From Flavobacterium sp. CS20 (GTDB taxonomy: Bacteria > Bacteroidota > Bacteroidia > Flavobacteriales > Flavobacteriaceae), in NCBI RefSeq assembly GCF_018080005.1, contig NZ_CP073015.1, positions 1,426,001 through 1,490,000 of the forward strand: a stretch of 64,000 nt of DNA, read 5' to 3'. Numbering within the stretch: position 1 is the first letter of the stretch; each line of letters begins with the position of its first letter. The notes under the pieces are model-generated. The model had not been told where the DNA came from, did no database searches, and saw nothing but the letters and a program-made list of their open reading frames with translations. Positions 17,287 to 26,915 of the stretch are shown one piece after another. The translations under genes were made by a program, and so were the position numbers.

Positions 17287-18240
17287 TCATCTTTTTCGCT
17301 TTCGGTTGGTACGATATTCCTCAATAGCTTCTTTGGTGGTGAGCCAATTTCTGCCTTCTTTGTAGGCATCAATTTTGCCCTGTCGTGCCAAAAGACTGAT
17401 GTATTCTTGACCATAAGGCAGGCTTTCTTCCTGAACCAGATTAGAAATTTCGGTGAAGCCCAAATCATTGTCAGGAAGTGAGCCGATATAGATATTCATG
17501 GTACGCTCTAAAGCCTGCAACATCAGTAAGCTAAGCTTGTAATACTTGCCCTGATTGGCAGCGTTGAGTGCGGCGTAGTATTTTTGACGATCGTTACTCA
17601 AAATAATAGCTGGTGTGAACCCAACTTTGAGCAGGAGCAAATTCATAACCAAACGCACCGTGCGACCATTGCCATCAAAAAAAGGGTGAATCCAAACAAA
17701 CTTGTGATGAAAAACGGTTGCCAACTCAATATCGTTGAGCTGAAGCGGATTTTCTGTAACGAAGCTAATCAACTCATCGAGCAAATCTGGCACTTTACGT
17801 GCATTGGGTGGCACAAAATTGGCTCCAGAAATACGCACACCAGCATTGCGAAGTCTGCCAGCATAATCATCTTCTATACTTCTTAAAACATAGCGATGAA
17901 TATCTAAGATGTCAGTAGCCTTGAGCTGATAATCTTTACGGACAAGCTTATATAGATACTGAAGTGCTGACTCATGATTTTTGGCTTCAAAATGCTCCCT
18001 GAGTGATTTGCCCTTGATGGTAATGCCTTCTTGCAAAATCATTTGGGTTTCACGCAAGGTAAGCGTATTGCCTTCGATATGATTGGAATTGTAAGTCCAT
18101 TCTATAGCTAAAGCTTCTTTAATTTTTTGCAAAGCAATCTGCGGAAGCGGTCTTGCGTTGTGCAAAAGCGCTTTTTTCTCATAAAGCCTGTCATAGGTGG
18201 CTTGTAGCTTGTCTCTATATGATAAATCTATCTTCCACAT
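17287..18240 (-). CDS. Fic family protein (class II, probable AMPylator)
   Basis: Fic enzymes usually transfer AMP from ATP to a hydroxyl group of a target protein. The catalytic loop HPFFDGNGRTVR is complete. An inhibitory helix motif, SNHIEGN ([S/T]xxxE[G/N]), lies about residues 51-57, before the Fic core, which makes this a class II autoinhibited form. The C-terminus carries a winged-helix-like region (RQGKIDAYKEGRNWLTTKEA). The start at 18240 (MWKIDLSYRDKL) is preferred over 18255, because the first codons of the longer form overlap a -7 promoter box. The gene is bracketed by two repeat copies and no antitoxin partner is seen. Confidence 0.88.
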   Translation of the reverse strand: MWKIDLSYRDKLQATYDRLYEKKALLHNARPLPQIALQKIKEALAIEWTYNSNHIEGNTLTLRETQMILQEGITIKGKSLREHFEAKNHESALQYLYKLVRKDYQLKATDILDIHRYVLRSIEDDYAGRLRNAGVRISGANFVPPNARKVPDLLDELISFVTENPLQLNDIELATVFHHKFVWIHPFFDGNGRTVRLVMNLLLLKVGFTPAIILSNDRQKYYAALNAANQGKYYKLSLLMLQALERTMNIYIGSLPDNDLGFTEISNLVQEESLPYGQEYISLLARQGKIDAYKEGRNWLTTKEAIEEYRTNRKRKR

Positions 18241-18244
18241 ACCA

Positions 18245-18252
18245 CAAATATA
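18245..18252 (-). promoter_or_regulatory. -7 box immediately before fic
   Basis: TATATTTG on the minus strand lies 4 nt before the ATG at 18240. If used, the transcript would be leaderless or nearly so. Confidence 0.35.
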
Positions 18253-18255
18253 CAT

Positions 18256-18606
18256 TTTTATTATCGGTTAATAAAATTTTTAACACTATCCGATATTAAA
18301 AAATTGATTTTTGATTTAAAATCCCTTAAACTTCTGCTATACTAATAACTTACAGGGAAGAAATTGAAATCATAGAAAATGGATAAATCCATTCACAATC
18401 GAATATTTGCAAACCATAGCCCAAGATTTAAACCGTGGGTTATGGAGAAAATGCACAATCCTAAGCGTTTCAACGGTTTTAAAAAGTTGGATTGGAGCCA
18501 TTCTATTTATAACAAATCCGAAATCTATAACTTTAAATTCTGACTTTCTGAGGAAACCCTAAGTCAATTCGTTTTTTTACTAAAATTTATTATATCTCTA
18601 TTTTTT
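18256..18606. other. Intergenic region with repeat copy 2
   Basis: There is no gene between fic and the RNA methyltransferase gene. Nearly two thirds is dispersed repeat copy 2 (18345-18560). The remainder is AT-rich with poly-T at its right end. Confidence 0.55.
18345..18560 (+). repeat. Dispersed repeat, copy 2
   Basis: A 216-bp copy closely matching 54713-54926. It begins ATAACTTACAG and ends CTGAGGAAAC. Its first half, including the CCATAGCCCA/TGGGTTATGG hairpin, is also present at 17166-17255 in the same orientation. The two flank the fic gene as direct repeats. No transposase is encoded. Confidence 0.75.
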
Positions 18607-19827
18607 TTAAGTCGAACTCACGTTATTTAACAATTTTGCCATATAAAATCCATCTTGACCTGTTTTATGGGTTAGAATTGATTGATCTTTAATAAGTTTA
18701 AAATTCTGACCTGATTCAGAATTCAAAAACGTTTGAATCTGTTGTGTGTTTTCAGACGGCAAAATAGAACAAGTAGCGTAAACTAATATTCCATTAGATT
18801 TTAACATCTTGGAATAAGCTTGGAGTAATTCTTGTTGTGTCTTTTGAACCTTGTCGAGAAATTCTGGTTTCAATTTCCATTTTGCATCAGGATTTCTACG
18901 CAAAACCCCAAGACCACTACAAGGTGCATCGATTAGAACAGCATCAGCAGAATTGTGCAATTTTTTAATGACCTTATTATTTTCTATATGTCGTGTTTCA
19001 ATATTAAATGCTTTAGCACGTCTGGCACGTCTTTTCAGTTCAACCAATTTTTTCTTATAAATGTCTAAGGAGATGATTTGACCTTTATTTTGCATAAGAG
19101 ATGCAATGTGAAGACTTTTGCCACCAGCTCCAGCACAAGCATCGATGACACGCATACCAGGATTTGGATCCAGAAGTTCTGTAACCATTTGAGACGAACT
19201 ATCTTGCACTTCAAACCAACCTTTTTTGAAAGTATCTGTTTTAAAAACATCAGCTCTTTCTGTAAGTTTAACGGCATCTTTTAAAGCTTTGACAGGTTGA
19301 GCATAAATATTTTCGTCTGATAGGCTTTTGATGAGTTGATCTCGGTTTGTAAGCAAACGATTAGCTCTTAAAACAACAGGAGCTGTTTCATTTTGAGCAT
19401 AAATTTCTTCTTCCCAAAGATTGCCCAGTTCTTTTAAACCTAATTCATCTAACCAATCTGGTATGGAAGCTTTAAATTTTCTAATTTTAGACAGTTCATC
19501 AAATCGACCTTTGATGCGTCGCGTTGGCGTATTATGAAACTGTGACCATTGTGGTAATTTAATACCTTTTAGCGTTGCCCAAACAGCAAACATTCTGAAT
19601 AAATCTTCTTGCTTATATGGTTGATGTGCATCACCTATTTCGGCATAAAGTCTTTGCCATCTTACAATATCATAAACGGTTTCTGCTATAAAACCGCGGT
19701 CTCGTGAACCCCAGCGTTTATCGAGTTTTAAGGTCTTGTGTAGTTGTTTATCGGCATATTCACCTTTGTTAAATATCAATTGTAAACAATCTACAACGGC
19801 AAACACTAAATTTCTGTGTAATCGCAT
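18607..19827 (-). CDS. RsmB/NOP-type rRNA m5C methyltransferase
   Basis: A 406-residue SAM-dependent RNA cytosine-5 methyltransferase. The SAM-binding motif is DACAGAGGKSLHIASLM. The catalytic pair is present: Cys in LIDAPCSGLGVLRRNP and Cys in LVYATCSILPSENTQQI. An N-terminal NusB-like helical region covers about residues 1-140, as in RsmB. The likely target is small-subunit rRNA, by family. The last residues, NNVSST, are encoded by a sequence also found as the terminal inverted repeat of the element near 57.6 kb, so the natural C-terminus may have been altered. Confidence 0.88.
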   Translation of the reverse strand: MRLHRNLVFAVVDCLQLIFNKGEYADKQLHKTLKLDKRWGSRDRGFIAETVYDIVRWQRLYAEIGDAHQPYKQEDLFRMFAVWATLKGIKLPQWSQFHNTPTRRIKGRFDELSKIRKFKASIPDWLDELGLKELGNLWEEEIYAQNETAPVVLRANRLLTNRDQLIKSLSDENIYAQPVKALKDAVKLTERADVFKTDTFKKGWFEVQDSSSQMVTELLDPNPGMRVIDACAGAGGKSLHIASLMQNKGQIISLDIYKKKLVELKRRARRAKAFNIETRHIENNKVIKKLHNSADAVLIDAPCSGLGVLRRNPDAKWKLKPEFLDKVQKTQQELLQAYSKMLKSNGILVYATCSILPSENTQQIQTFLNSESGQNFKLIKDQSILTHKTGQDGFYMAKLLNNVSST

Positions 19828-19872
19828 TCATTTGTTTTAAGCGACAAAAATAGGCAAAAAAGATTTGGCAAA

Positions 19873-20295
19873 TTACTTAGAATGGTATTGTTTAAGCAAC
19901 TTACGATTAAAGTCATAATTTGCTTTTTTGAGTCGCATTATTTTTTTAGCAGAAATTACAGTCAACAATTCTTTGATATAATCTTCTCTATATTCGAAGC
20001 GTTTTAGATTATAATTCCTATAATTTTCTAATAGTGCTTCAGCTTCTTTTTTTGATAAATTATCTATATTTTTTAAATCTTTTTTGATGGGTTGCCATAT
20101 CTGTTTCTTAAGATTTTCATAGCGTTCGTTGTGCTTGTTGTAAATATAGTAAAAGAGTTTTGCTTCTTTTGAGCTTAAGTCTAAACGCTCAGTAATTAAG
20201 GCAATTTTATATGATTTAACATCATCATTTTCATCTGTTTGTGCGGACAAATTGATAGATAGCAATAAGCTTAAAAGTAAAATTAAAGTTCTCAT
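19873..20295 (-). CDS. Secreted Spy-like protein, third gene of an ECF cassette
   Basis: A 140-residue exported protein with signal peptide MRTLILLLSLLLSINLSAQ and a highly charged, all-helical mature part containing ITERLDLSSKEAKLFYYIYN. The pattern resembles flavobacterial proteins annotated as sensor of ECF-type sigma factor, related to Spy/CpxP. It probably works in the periplasm as part of a stress-sensing loop, which is inferred. The start at 20295 puts the signal peptide at the N-terminus; a longer frame from 20358 would bury it and overlap the upstream gene. Confidence 0.65.
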   Translation of the reverse strand: MRTLILLLSLLLSINLSAQTDENDDVKSYKIALITERLDLSSKEAKLFYYIYNKHNERYENLKKQIWQPIKKDLKNIDNLSKKEAEALLENYRNYNLKRFEYREDYIKELLTVISAKKIMRLKKANYDFNRKLLKQYHSK

Positions 20296-20323
20296 CCTAT
20301 TGATTTTATCATAAATTAAACAC

Positions 20324-20794
20324 TTAGTAATCCATAAGTTGCTCAATGGAACTATCATCCATATTGTTAATTATTTTTGTGTTTTCTAGGTTTACCTCTG
20401 ATAAATTAATCTCTAAATTTTCATCTTCAAGATATAAATCATAGTCCATCATTATTTCATCTTCAAGATAATTCATGGCTTCATCGCGATTAATTTTACT
20501 AAAATCAAGCTGTTGCTGAGGTTGGGATTTAACGATCAAACCTGTCAATAAAGTGCCTAATAAAACAAGTAATACTGCAGCAACTGCAAGGGTTTTTTGA
20601 AATTCGTTTAGGCGAATAAGTTTAAATGATTTTGGTAGCTTGACTTCAAAGCTATCAAAATAACCTTCAGGAACTAAAAAACCAGTTTTGGATTGTTGAT
20701 TTTCAGCCTTTAAAAAATCGATTTCAAAATCTTCAAAATAAGATTTGGGAACTTCAAATCCACTTTTTTTTGATATGTATTTGCTTGACTTCAT
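20324..20794 (-). CDS. Probable anti-sigma-type membrane protein
   Basis: A 156-residue protein with two similar N-terminal segments (SGFEVPKSYFEDFEIDFLKA and TGFLVPEGYFDSFEVKLPKS), a single membrane segment at about residues 70-91 (AVAAVLLVLLGTLLTGLIV), and an acidic C-terminal tail. Position right after an ECF sigma gene, a cytoplasmic N-terminus and one membrane span fit an anti-sigma factor. The internal repeat of the VP.(S/G)YF motif is typical of such Bacteroidota proteins. There is no recognisable zinc site. Confidence 0.6.
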   Translation of the reverse strand: MKSSKYISKKSGFEVPKSYFEDFEIDFLKAENQQSKTGFLVPEGYFDSFEVKLPKSFKLIRLNEFQKTLAVAAVLLVLLGTLLTGLIVKSQPQQQLDFSKINRDEAMNYLEDEIMMDYDLYLEDENLEINLSEVNLENTKIINNMDDSSIEQLMDY

Positions 20795-20826
20795 CTGTAT
20801 GTTAGACGACTGATTCTCAAAAAGGT

Positions 20827-21375
20827 TTAATTTGATTTTAGGTATTGCTCTACTTTTTTTGAAGCATGGTGATAATTAGATTTTAAAGCACTTTCTGAAG
20901 TTTGTAATAACTCAGCCATGTCTTGATATTTCATTTCTTCAAAGTATCTGAGTTGAAAAACCTCTTTTTGTTTTTCTGGTAAAGTGCTTATGGCTTTGTG
21001 TAGTTTTAACTGAATTTGATCCCCTTCAAAATACACATCGCTTTTTAAATTATCAACAATGTGAGTTTGCAATTCTTCATCGCTAATTTTCAACATCTTA
21101 GATCGTTTTTTTAAAAATGTAAGCGATTCATTTTTGGCGATGCGATACATCCAAGAATACAATCGGCTATCGCCTTTAAATTTTTTGATGTTTTTATAAA
21201 TCTTAATAAAAACGTTTTGTAAAACATCATCGGTATCTTCGTGATTTTTGAGCAAGTAACGGATATGCCAATACAGTTGTTCTTTATACAATTCTACCAA
21301 TTCTGTAAAAGCAGAATCAGACTGATTTTCAGAACACAATCTTGAAATTAATTCTTTTTCTTCTTCAATATCCAT
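20827..21375 (-). CDS. ECF-type sigma-70 family RNA polymerase sigma factor
   Basis: A 182-residue extracytoplasmic-function sigma factor. Region 2 is visible at LLKNHEDTDDVLQNVFIKIY and the RLYSWMYRIAKNESLTFLKK promoter-melting segment. Region 4 is a helix-turn-helix at LPEKQKEVFQLRYFEEMKYQ with the recognition helix LLQTSESALKSNYHHASKKV. It heads a three-gene cassette with the membrane protein and the exported helical protein, and lies 6 bp after the ABC exporter gene, so it may be cotranscribed with it. Confidence 0.9.
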   Translation of the reverse strand: MDIEEEKELISRLCSENQSDSAFTELVELYKEQLYWHIRYLLKNHEDTDDVLQNVFIKIYKNIKKFKGDSRLYSWMYRIAKNESLTFLKKRSKMLKISDEELQTHIVDNLKSDVYFEGDQIQLKLHKAISTLPEKQKEVFQLRYFEEMKYQDMAELLQTSESALKSNYHHASKKVEQYLKSN

Positions 21376-21381
21376 ATGTCA

Positions 21382-23212
21382 TTAATCTTGAAAAGATTGC
21401 ATATCTACCAGTTTTTTATACATTCCTTTTTGAGATAGCAGTTCGGCGTGTTTGCCTTGCTCAACAATTTCTCCATCTTGCATCACAATAATTTGATCTG
21501 CACTTTGAATGGTTGATAGTCGGTGGGCAATAACTACAGAAGTGCGGTTTTTCATCATATTTTCAAGAGCTTCTTGCACCAATTGTTCACTTTCAGTATC
21601 TAAAGCCGATGTAGCTTCGTCAAGAATCATTATTGGCGGATTTTTGAGCACTGCTCTTGCAATAGACAAACGCTGTTTTTGTCCGCCGCTCAACTTGTTA
21701 CCACTATCGCCAATATTGGTTTGCAAACCTTTGGGTAATTTTATGACAAAATCAAAAGCATTGGCTACTTTTAAGGCATTTTCAATTTCGGCTTCTGTAG
21801 CATCGGGTTTTCCGATTTTTAAGTTTTCTTCAACAGTATCGTTAAACAAAATGGAGTCTTGAGTAACTAAGCCCATTAGGTTTCTCAGAGAATTTTGGCT
21901 GATATCTTTGATGTTAATGCCATCAATTTTAATCGCACCTTTTTCGATATCATAAAAACGTGTTATCAAGTTGGCAATGGTCGATTTACCACTACCCGAC
22001 TGACCAACAAGTGCTAAGGTTTGACCTTTAGGCAACTTGGCTGAAAAGTTTTTGACAACATATTCATCTTCATATTTAAAATATAGATTTTCTATAGAAA
22101 TTTGGTCATTAAAGTCTGATTTTTGAATGGCATCAGGTTTATCTTTGATATTATTTTCAGTTTCTAAAATTTGTAAAACGCGTTCAGCTACAGCTGTTGC
22201 CTTTTTTGACGTTATAAGAAGCTTTTGAAATGCCTTTGGCTGGGGTTAAAATATTGTATGCCAAACCCATAAACGTGATGAAAGTTGAGCCGTCAAGACT
22301 TTCGTCCAGCAAAACCATTTTTCCGCCATACCACAACAATACAGCAATCACAGAAATACCTAAAAATTCAGAAGTAGGTGAAGCTAAATTTTGACGATTG
22401 AGTAGCCTATTTGAAAAATCATAAAACTTTTGGGTTGAGTCTGAAAATTTTTTAAAAAATATATGTTCGGCGTTAAAGCCTTTTATGATTTTGAGTCCGC
22501 CGAGGGTTTCTTCTAAAATGGACAAAAAGTAACCTTGTTCGGTTTGAACCAAGTCTGACTTCCGTTTTAAAGATTTACCAATTAACGAAATTATAATTCC
22601 TGATATTGGTATAAAAATAAACACAAAAACGGTCAACTTAACACTCAAAAAAAGCATCGTGATGATAGTGAATATAATAGTTAAAGGCTCACGTACAAGC
22701 AATTCTAAAATAGATAAAAACGAGTGTTGAATTTCTAAAACATCACTGGTAATTCTCGCAATAGTATCGCCTTTACGTTTTTCAGAATAGTGAGACAATG
22801 GTAATTCTACTGTCTTTTTGTAAAGTGCATTGCGCAAATCTTTGAGCACGCCATTTCTCAAAAATGTGATGAAGTATAAAGCCAAATAGTTGGATATGTT
22901 TTTTAAAAAGAATAACACCACCACTAAGGCAATAACCACAAACAAAGACATTGAGGCATCGTCTTGAGCAACGTCTTGAATGTAGTAAGCCATACTGTCT
23001 TTAAAATAGTCTTTTAAATTGCTAAGCCCTGTATATTCAGGTTTTTGAGTTAATGCTTTTTGAGTTTCGCCAAACAACACATCCAGCATTGGAATTAAAG
23101 CCACAAAAGACAAGGCACTAAAAAGAGCGTAAAAAATATTGGCGATGATATTTCCTACAGCATAAGCCTTGTAAGGTTTAGCAAAGCGAATGATTTTTTT
23201 AAAATAATTCAT
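21382..23212 (-). pseudogene. MsbA-like ABC exporter, split by a frameshift
   Basis: Two frames add up to a full half-size exporter of about 610 residues. The first (22184-23212) has the transmembrane domain with ABC_membrane helices and SHYSEKRKGDTIARITSDV. The second has the ATPase domain with Walker A VGQSGSGKSTIANLI, signature KLSGGQKQRLSIARAV, and Walker B PIMILDEATSALDTESEQ. Between them one base is out of phase around 22187-22207, near an A6 run. Repairing it gives VKKGNAVAERVLQILETE, a normal linker. The family flips lipids or exports drugs. Real decay, sequencing error and slippage are all possible; error is the simplest. Confidence 0.85.
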
Positions 23213-23387
23213 ATAATAAAATCAATAAACCTGAGTAGTTTAATTTTCGGCAAAGATACATTTTATTAGGGGATTGAGGTGATAGCTAAATATTGAGACC
23301 CTAACCTATGTAAATATCAAGACGTAAATAATTTCAAACTCTGAATAATAAATTCAATAAATTTTTATGATCGTTTTCAATGAAGCC

Positions 23388-24203
23388 TTATTCCTCCGTA
23401 AATTTTTTAATCACCTCTTCACTGACACCCATATTTGAAAATCCACCATCGTTGAATAGGTTTTGTAAAGTTACTCTTTTGGTTAAATCAGAAAATAAAG
23501 TGACGGTATAATCTGCACAATCTTGTGCTGTGGCGTTACCGAGTGGTGACATTTTATCAGCATATGCCATAAAACCATCAAAACCTTTTACGCCTTTTCC
23601 TGCAGTAGTTGGCGTTGGAGATTGCGAAATAGTGTTGACTCTTACGTTTTTCTTTTTTCCAAAATGATAGCCAAAACTTCTAGCAACAGATTCTAAATAG
23701 GCTTTGTTTTCTGCCATATCATTGTAATCTGGAAATACACGATGCGATGCCATATAGGTCAGAGCAACAATGCTTCCCCATTCATTCATCGCATCTTTTT
23801 TATATAAAGTTTGCATCACTTTATGAAAAGACATCGCAGACACATCAATTCCTTTGTGTGTCCAATCATAATTTTGGTCGGTGTAATGTTTACCTTTTCT
23901 GACGTTGATAGACATGCCAATAGAGTGTAAAACAAAATCAATTTTACCTCCTAAAATCTCTTGAGCTTTGTCTATAAGATGTTCTAAATCTTCTACTTTT
24001 GTCGCATCGGCTGGAATAATTTCTGAACCTGTTTTTTCTGCTAAGATGTTAATGCTACCCATTCTCATAGCTATTGGTGCATTAGTCAACACAAATTGAC
24101 CGCCTTCTTGGTGAACGCGTTCGGCGGTTTTCCAAGCGATAGAATGTTCGTCTAAAGCTCCAAATATGATTCCCTTTTTTCCTTTTAATAAATTATATGA
24201 CAT
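23388..24203 (-). CDS. fabI: NADH-dependent enoyl-ACP reductase
   Basis: This short-chain dehydrogenase reduces trans-2-enoyl-ACP in the last step of fatty acid elongation. The 271-residue protein starts with the FabI-type dinucleotide loop IIFGALDEHSIAWKTAE, has VLHSIGMSINVRKGKHY in the middle, and the catalytic Y-x6-K in FPDYNDMAENKAYLE. The SQSPTPTTAGKGVKGFDGF segment is the substrate loop. It is a single gene with its own promoter box about 68 nt upstream. Confidence 0.93.
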   Translation of the reverse strand: MSYNLLKGKKGIIFGALDEHSIAWKTAERVHQEGGQFVLTNAPIAMRMGSINILAEKTGSEIIPADATKVEDLEHLIDKAQEILGGKIDFVLHSIGMSINVRKGKHYTDQNYDWTHKGIDVSAMSFHKVMQTLYKKDAMNEWGSIVALTYMASHRVFPDYNDMAENKAYLESVARSFGYHFGKKKNVRVNTISQSPTPTTAGKGVKGFDGFMAYADKMSPLGNATAQDCADYTVTLFSDLTKRVTLQNLFNDGGFSNMGVSEEVIKKFTEE

Positions 24204-24270
24204 GATATTGATTTTTGATTTATGATTTATGATTTTAAGAAAATGCTCCTTCTTTTAAATTTATAAAAAT

Positions 24271-24278
24271 CAAATATA
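24271..24278 (-). promoter_or_regulatory. -7 box for fabI
   Basis: TATATTTG on the minus strand matches TAnnTTTG. It implies a leader of about 60 nt that contains short tandem GATTTATGA repeats. Confidence 0.4.
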
Positions 24279-24287
24279 AATAAATTA

Positions 24288-25937
24288 TCAATTGAGTAAG
24301 CTTTTGGCATGAGCAATTGCTGATGCTGAATTTTCGTCACCACCGAGCATTTGTGATAATTCCTTTATTCTTTCATCTTGATTTAAATTTTTAATATTGG
24401 TTTGTGTTTCTGATTTGTCGGTAGTTTTAATTACCTTAAGATGTTGTTTCCCTTTTGAAGCAATTTGAGGTAAATGTGTGATGGATATCACTTGCATATG
24501 GCGACTCATATTCAACATAATTTCACCCATTTTAAGGGCTATTTCACCTGACACACCTGTGTCTATTTCATCAAAAATAATACTTGGTAGGTTTTCATAA
24601 GTTGCTAAGGTGCTTTTTATAGCGAGCATCATTCGTGACATTTCGCCGCCTGAAGCCACTTTATGCAAAGCTCTGAGCGGCATGCCTTTGTTGGCTGAAA
24701 ACAACCATTCTATTTCATCTTTTCCGTATTTATGAAACTCTTCTTTTTCTGTTAGCTGTATATTGATTGAAGCATTTTGCATACCGAGTTGAGCTAAAAT
24801 TTTGAGTAGTTTTTTTTCTAAAATTTGTGCGGATTTTTTTCGGTTTGAAAGCAAGTTTTGAGATAAACTATTCAGCTTTTCTTCTGTTGCTTTTAATCGA
24901 GTTTCGGTAGAAGAAATCTCTTGATCAATATTTGAAAACTCTTGTAATTGTTGTTCAAGTTGATTTTTAATTTCTATGAGTTCTTCGTCTGTTTTGACTT
25001 GGTGTTTGTGCAAAAGATGATTGATGCTTTGAAGTTGTTTATCAATGCTTTCTAATTTTTCAGGATTGACTTCAACATTTTCTAAGCTTTGCTCTAACTC
25101 AGCGACTATATCTTCGGTTTCTATCAATATTGATTGTATTCTCTCTTTTAAGTCTTTATAACTTGAAACCGATTGAGTCAAGGTCTGCAAACGTTGATTA
25201 ACCTTAGTGAGTTGATCAAATACACCATATTCTTCCTGTTGAATAATAGCTATAGATTCTGATAAATAGTTTTGTATATCTTCAGCGTTTTGTAGCTGAT
25301 GAAATTCATTTTCTAATTCTTCTAAAAGTCCTTCTCGCAAGCTTGATTTTTCCAATTCATCAAACAAAAACTGATTGTAATCTTGTTTTTTTGTAGCGTC
25401 TTGTTTTTCTGTTTTTAATTGTTCTAATTTATTTTTTAAAGCATTAAAAGTGTTTAAAGTGTTTTGATATTGGGCTAAGACATTTTCATTTTTTGCGATT
25501 TTATCTAAAACCAAGTATTGATAAGACGTATTAGACAAAGATTGCGATTCGTTTTGACTGTGAATATCAATCAAATATGGTTTTAAATCTTGTAAGATTT
25601 TTAAATTTACTGGAGTGTCATTAATAAAAGCTCTGGTTTTGTTTTTGGTTATTTCTCTTCTGATGAGACATAATTCGTCATAATCTAAATCAAATTGATG
25701 AAACACTGATTTTAGATTAAATTTTGACAAATCAAATTCGGCTTCTATGATGCATTTTTCATTCGTGTCTCTCAAGCTTTCTTTGTCTGCTCTACTACCA
25801 AGCAACAAAGACAATGCTCCCAAAAGTATAGACTTACCTGCACCAGTTTCGCCTGTTATGGTTGTAAAAGAGCCTTCAAAGTTGAGTTGAATATCTTTGA
25901 TTAAGGCGTAATTTTTTATGTAAAGAGACTTGAGCAC
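24288..25937 (-). CDS. recN: DNA repair protein RecN
   Basis: An SMC-like ATPase that helps process double-strand breaks. The 549-residue protein has Walker A ITGETGAGKSILLGALSLLL near residues 28-47, a long coiled coil between about residues 150 and 380, the signature loop HKVASGGEMSRMMLAIKSTL and Walker B LPSIIFDEIDTGVSGEIALK. The N-terminus LKSLYIKNYALIKDIQLNFE is typical. It is the last gene of the bamD-rpoZ-coaBC-DUF4835-recN string. Confidence 0.95.
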   Translation of the reverse strand: MLKSLYIKNYALIKDIQLNFEGSFTTITGETGAGKSILLGALSLLLGSRADKESLRDTNEKCIIEAEFDLSKFNLKSVFHQFDLDYDELCLIRREITKNKTRAFINDTPVNLKILQDLKPYLIDIHSQNESQSLSNTSYQYLVLDKIAKNENVLAQYQNTLNTFNALKNKLEQLKTEKQDATKKQDYNQFLFDELEKSSLREGLLEELENEFHQLQNAEDIQNYLSESIAIIQQEEYGVFDQLTKVNQRLQTLTQSVSSYKDLKERIQSILIETEDIVAELEQSLENVEVNPEKLESIDKQLQSINHLLHKHQVKTDEELIEIKNQLEQQLQEFSNIDQEISSTETRLKATEEKLNSLSQNLLSNRKKSAQILEKKLLKILAQLGMQNASINIQLTEKEEFHKYGKDEIEWLFSANKGMPLRALHKVASGGEMSRMMLAIKSTLATYENLPSIIFDEIDTGVSGEIALKMGEIMLNMSRHMQVISITHLPQIASKGKQHLKVIKTTDKSETQTNIKNLNQDERIKELSQMLGGDENSASAIAHAKSLLN

Positions 25938-25999
25938 TTTTTAAAATTATAAAAATTTAGAAACGTAAAGATAAATATTCAATGTAATTTAGACGAAAT

Positions 26000-26019
26000 A
26001 AGTTGAATATTATCAACTT
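26000..26019. terminator. Hairpin between DUF4835 and recN
   Basis: A 7-bp stem AAGTTGA/TCAACTT with a 6-nt loop, followed on the plus strand by CGTTTTTT. On the transcribed minus strand the T run is absent, so it may be an attenuating or RNA-processing hairpin, not a full terminator. Confidence 0.35.
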
Positions 26020-26025
26020 CGTTTT

Positions 26026-26915
26026 TTAATATTTAATTCGTCTCCATTTATTGTTATGCACTGGTGCTATGCGGTAAAGGTATTCTTTGGTTTGAGCAAT
26101 ATCCATTTTGGGACTACCATTTAAAATTTGCTGAATTTCGCCTGCTTTGGTATCAAAAAATAGTCTTAACAAAACCGAATTTGGTCTGGCATCATTGACA
26201 GATTTGAGTAAGGCAATGCTTTCTAAAATATTTTCTTTAGCCTTTCTGGTGTCTTTATGCATTAAATCCAGACCATTTATATGATAATCGTAAAAAGCTT
26301 GTCTGAAATCTGCAAAGTTTTGAGATAGAATATCATTATTAAGATTAAACCTTGAAAAACCAACACCTGTAGCTTGCCAGCCAGCTCCAGCATTAGATTG
26401 TCTGCATTGACAATTTGTCTTGCAGTTTCGTGATAGCCATTACCACCATTCAATGCAAATGAATCTGCTTCTAAGCCCAATATAGTATAAAGGTAAAAGC
26501 TTACCACAGAAGTCAAATTAGACTGAAAATTGTTGACATCGTAAATCAAGGGTTGACTTTCAGTATAGGTGAAATTAAAATCTTCGTCTTTAACGTTGAG
26601 TATTGAGGTTTTTATATTTGAGCCAAATACGGGTCTTGAAGCTTGAACTTGAATATTGGCTTGAAAACGGTCAGAGTCGTAATTGTTTACTGTTATAAAA
26701 AAGCTACAATCTATTTTTTGCAAGTCTGAATAATTCTCATTAGTAAATGCCGTTTGGTTGATAAATTCTTGAAGTGATTCTTCTAAAATATTAAAGATTC
26801 TAAGTCTGGTTTGTCCTGTTTGTCTGGCATCTATAGTAACCGTAGCATTAAATTCTTGAGCATAAGAAATATTTAAGGTTAAAAAAGCAAAAAGTAAAAT
26901 GAACAGATTACGCAT
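26026..26915 (-). pseudogene. DUF4835 exported protein, frameshifted
   Basis: The first frame (26277-26915) has signal peptide MRNLFILLFAFLTLNISYAQ and EFNATVTIDARQTGQTRLRI. After NADN it runs into nonsense, while the next frame continues as AGAGWQATGVGFSRFNLNND and ends RIAPVHNNKWRRIKY. Restoring one T near 26396 gives NADNSNAGAGW and a single protein of about 297 residues, the normal length of DUF4835. This family is an exported Bacteroidota protein of unknown function, conserved next to coaBC. The break is a 1-bp deletion or a base-calling error. Confidence 0.85.

Noticed and set aside
17185..17481. A 98-codon plus-strand frame overlapping fic
   Set aside because: It starts in the dispersed repeat and runs antisense to the well-supported fic gene.
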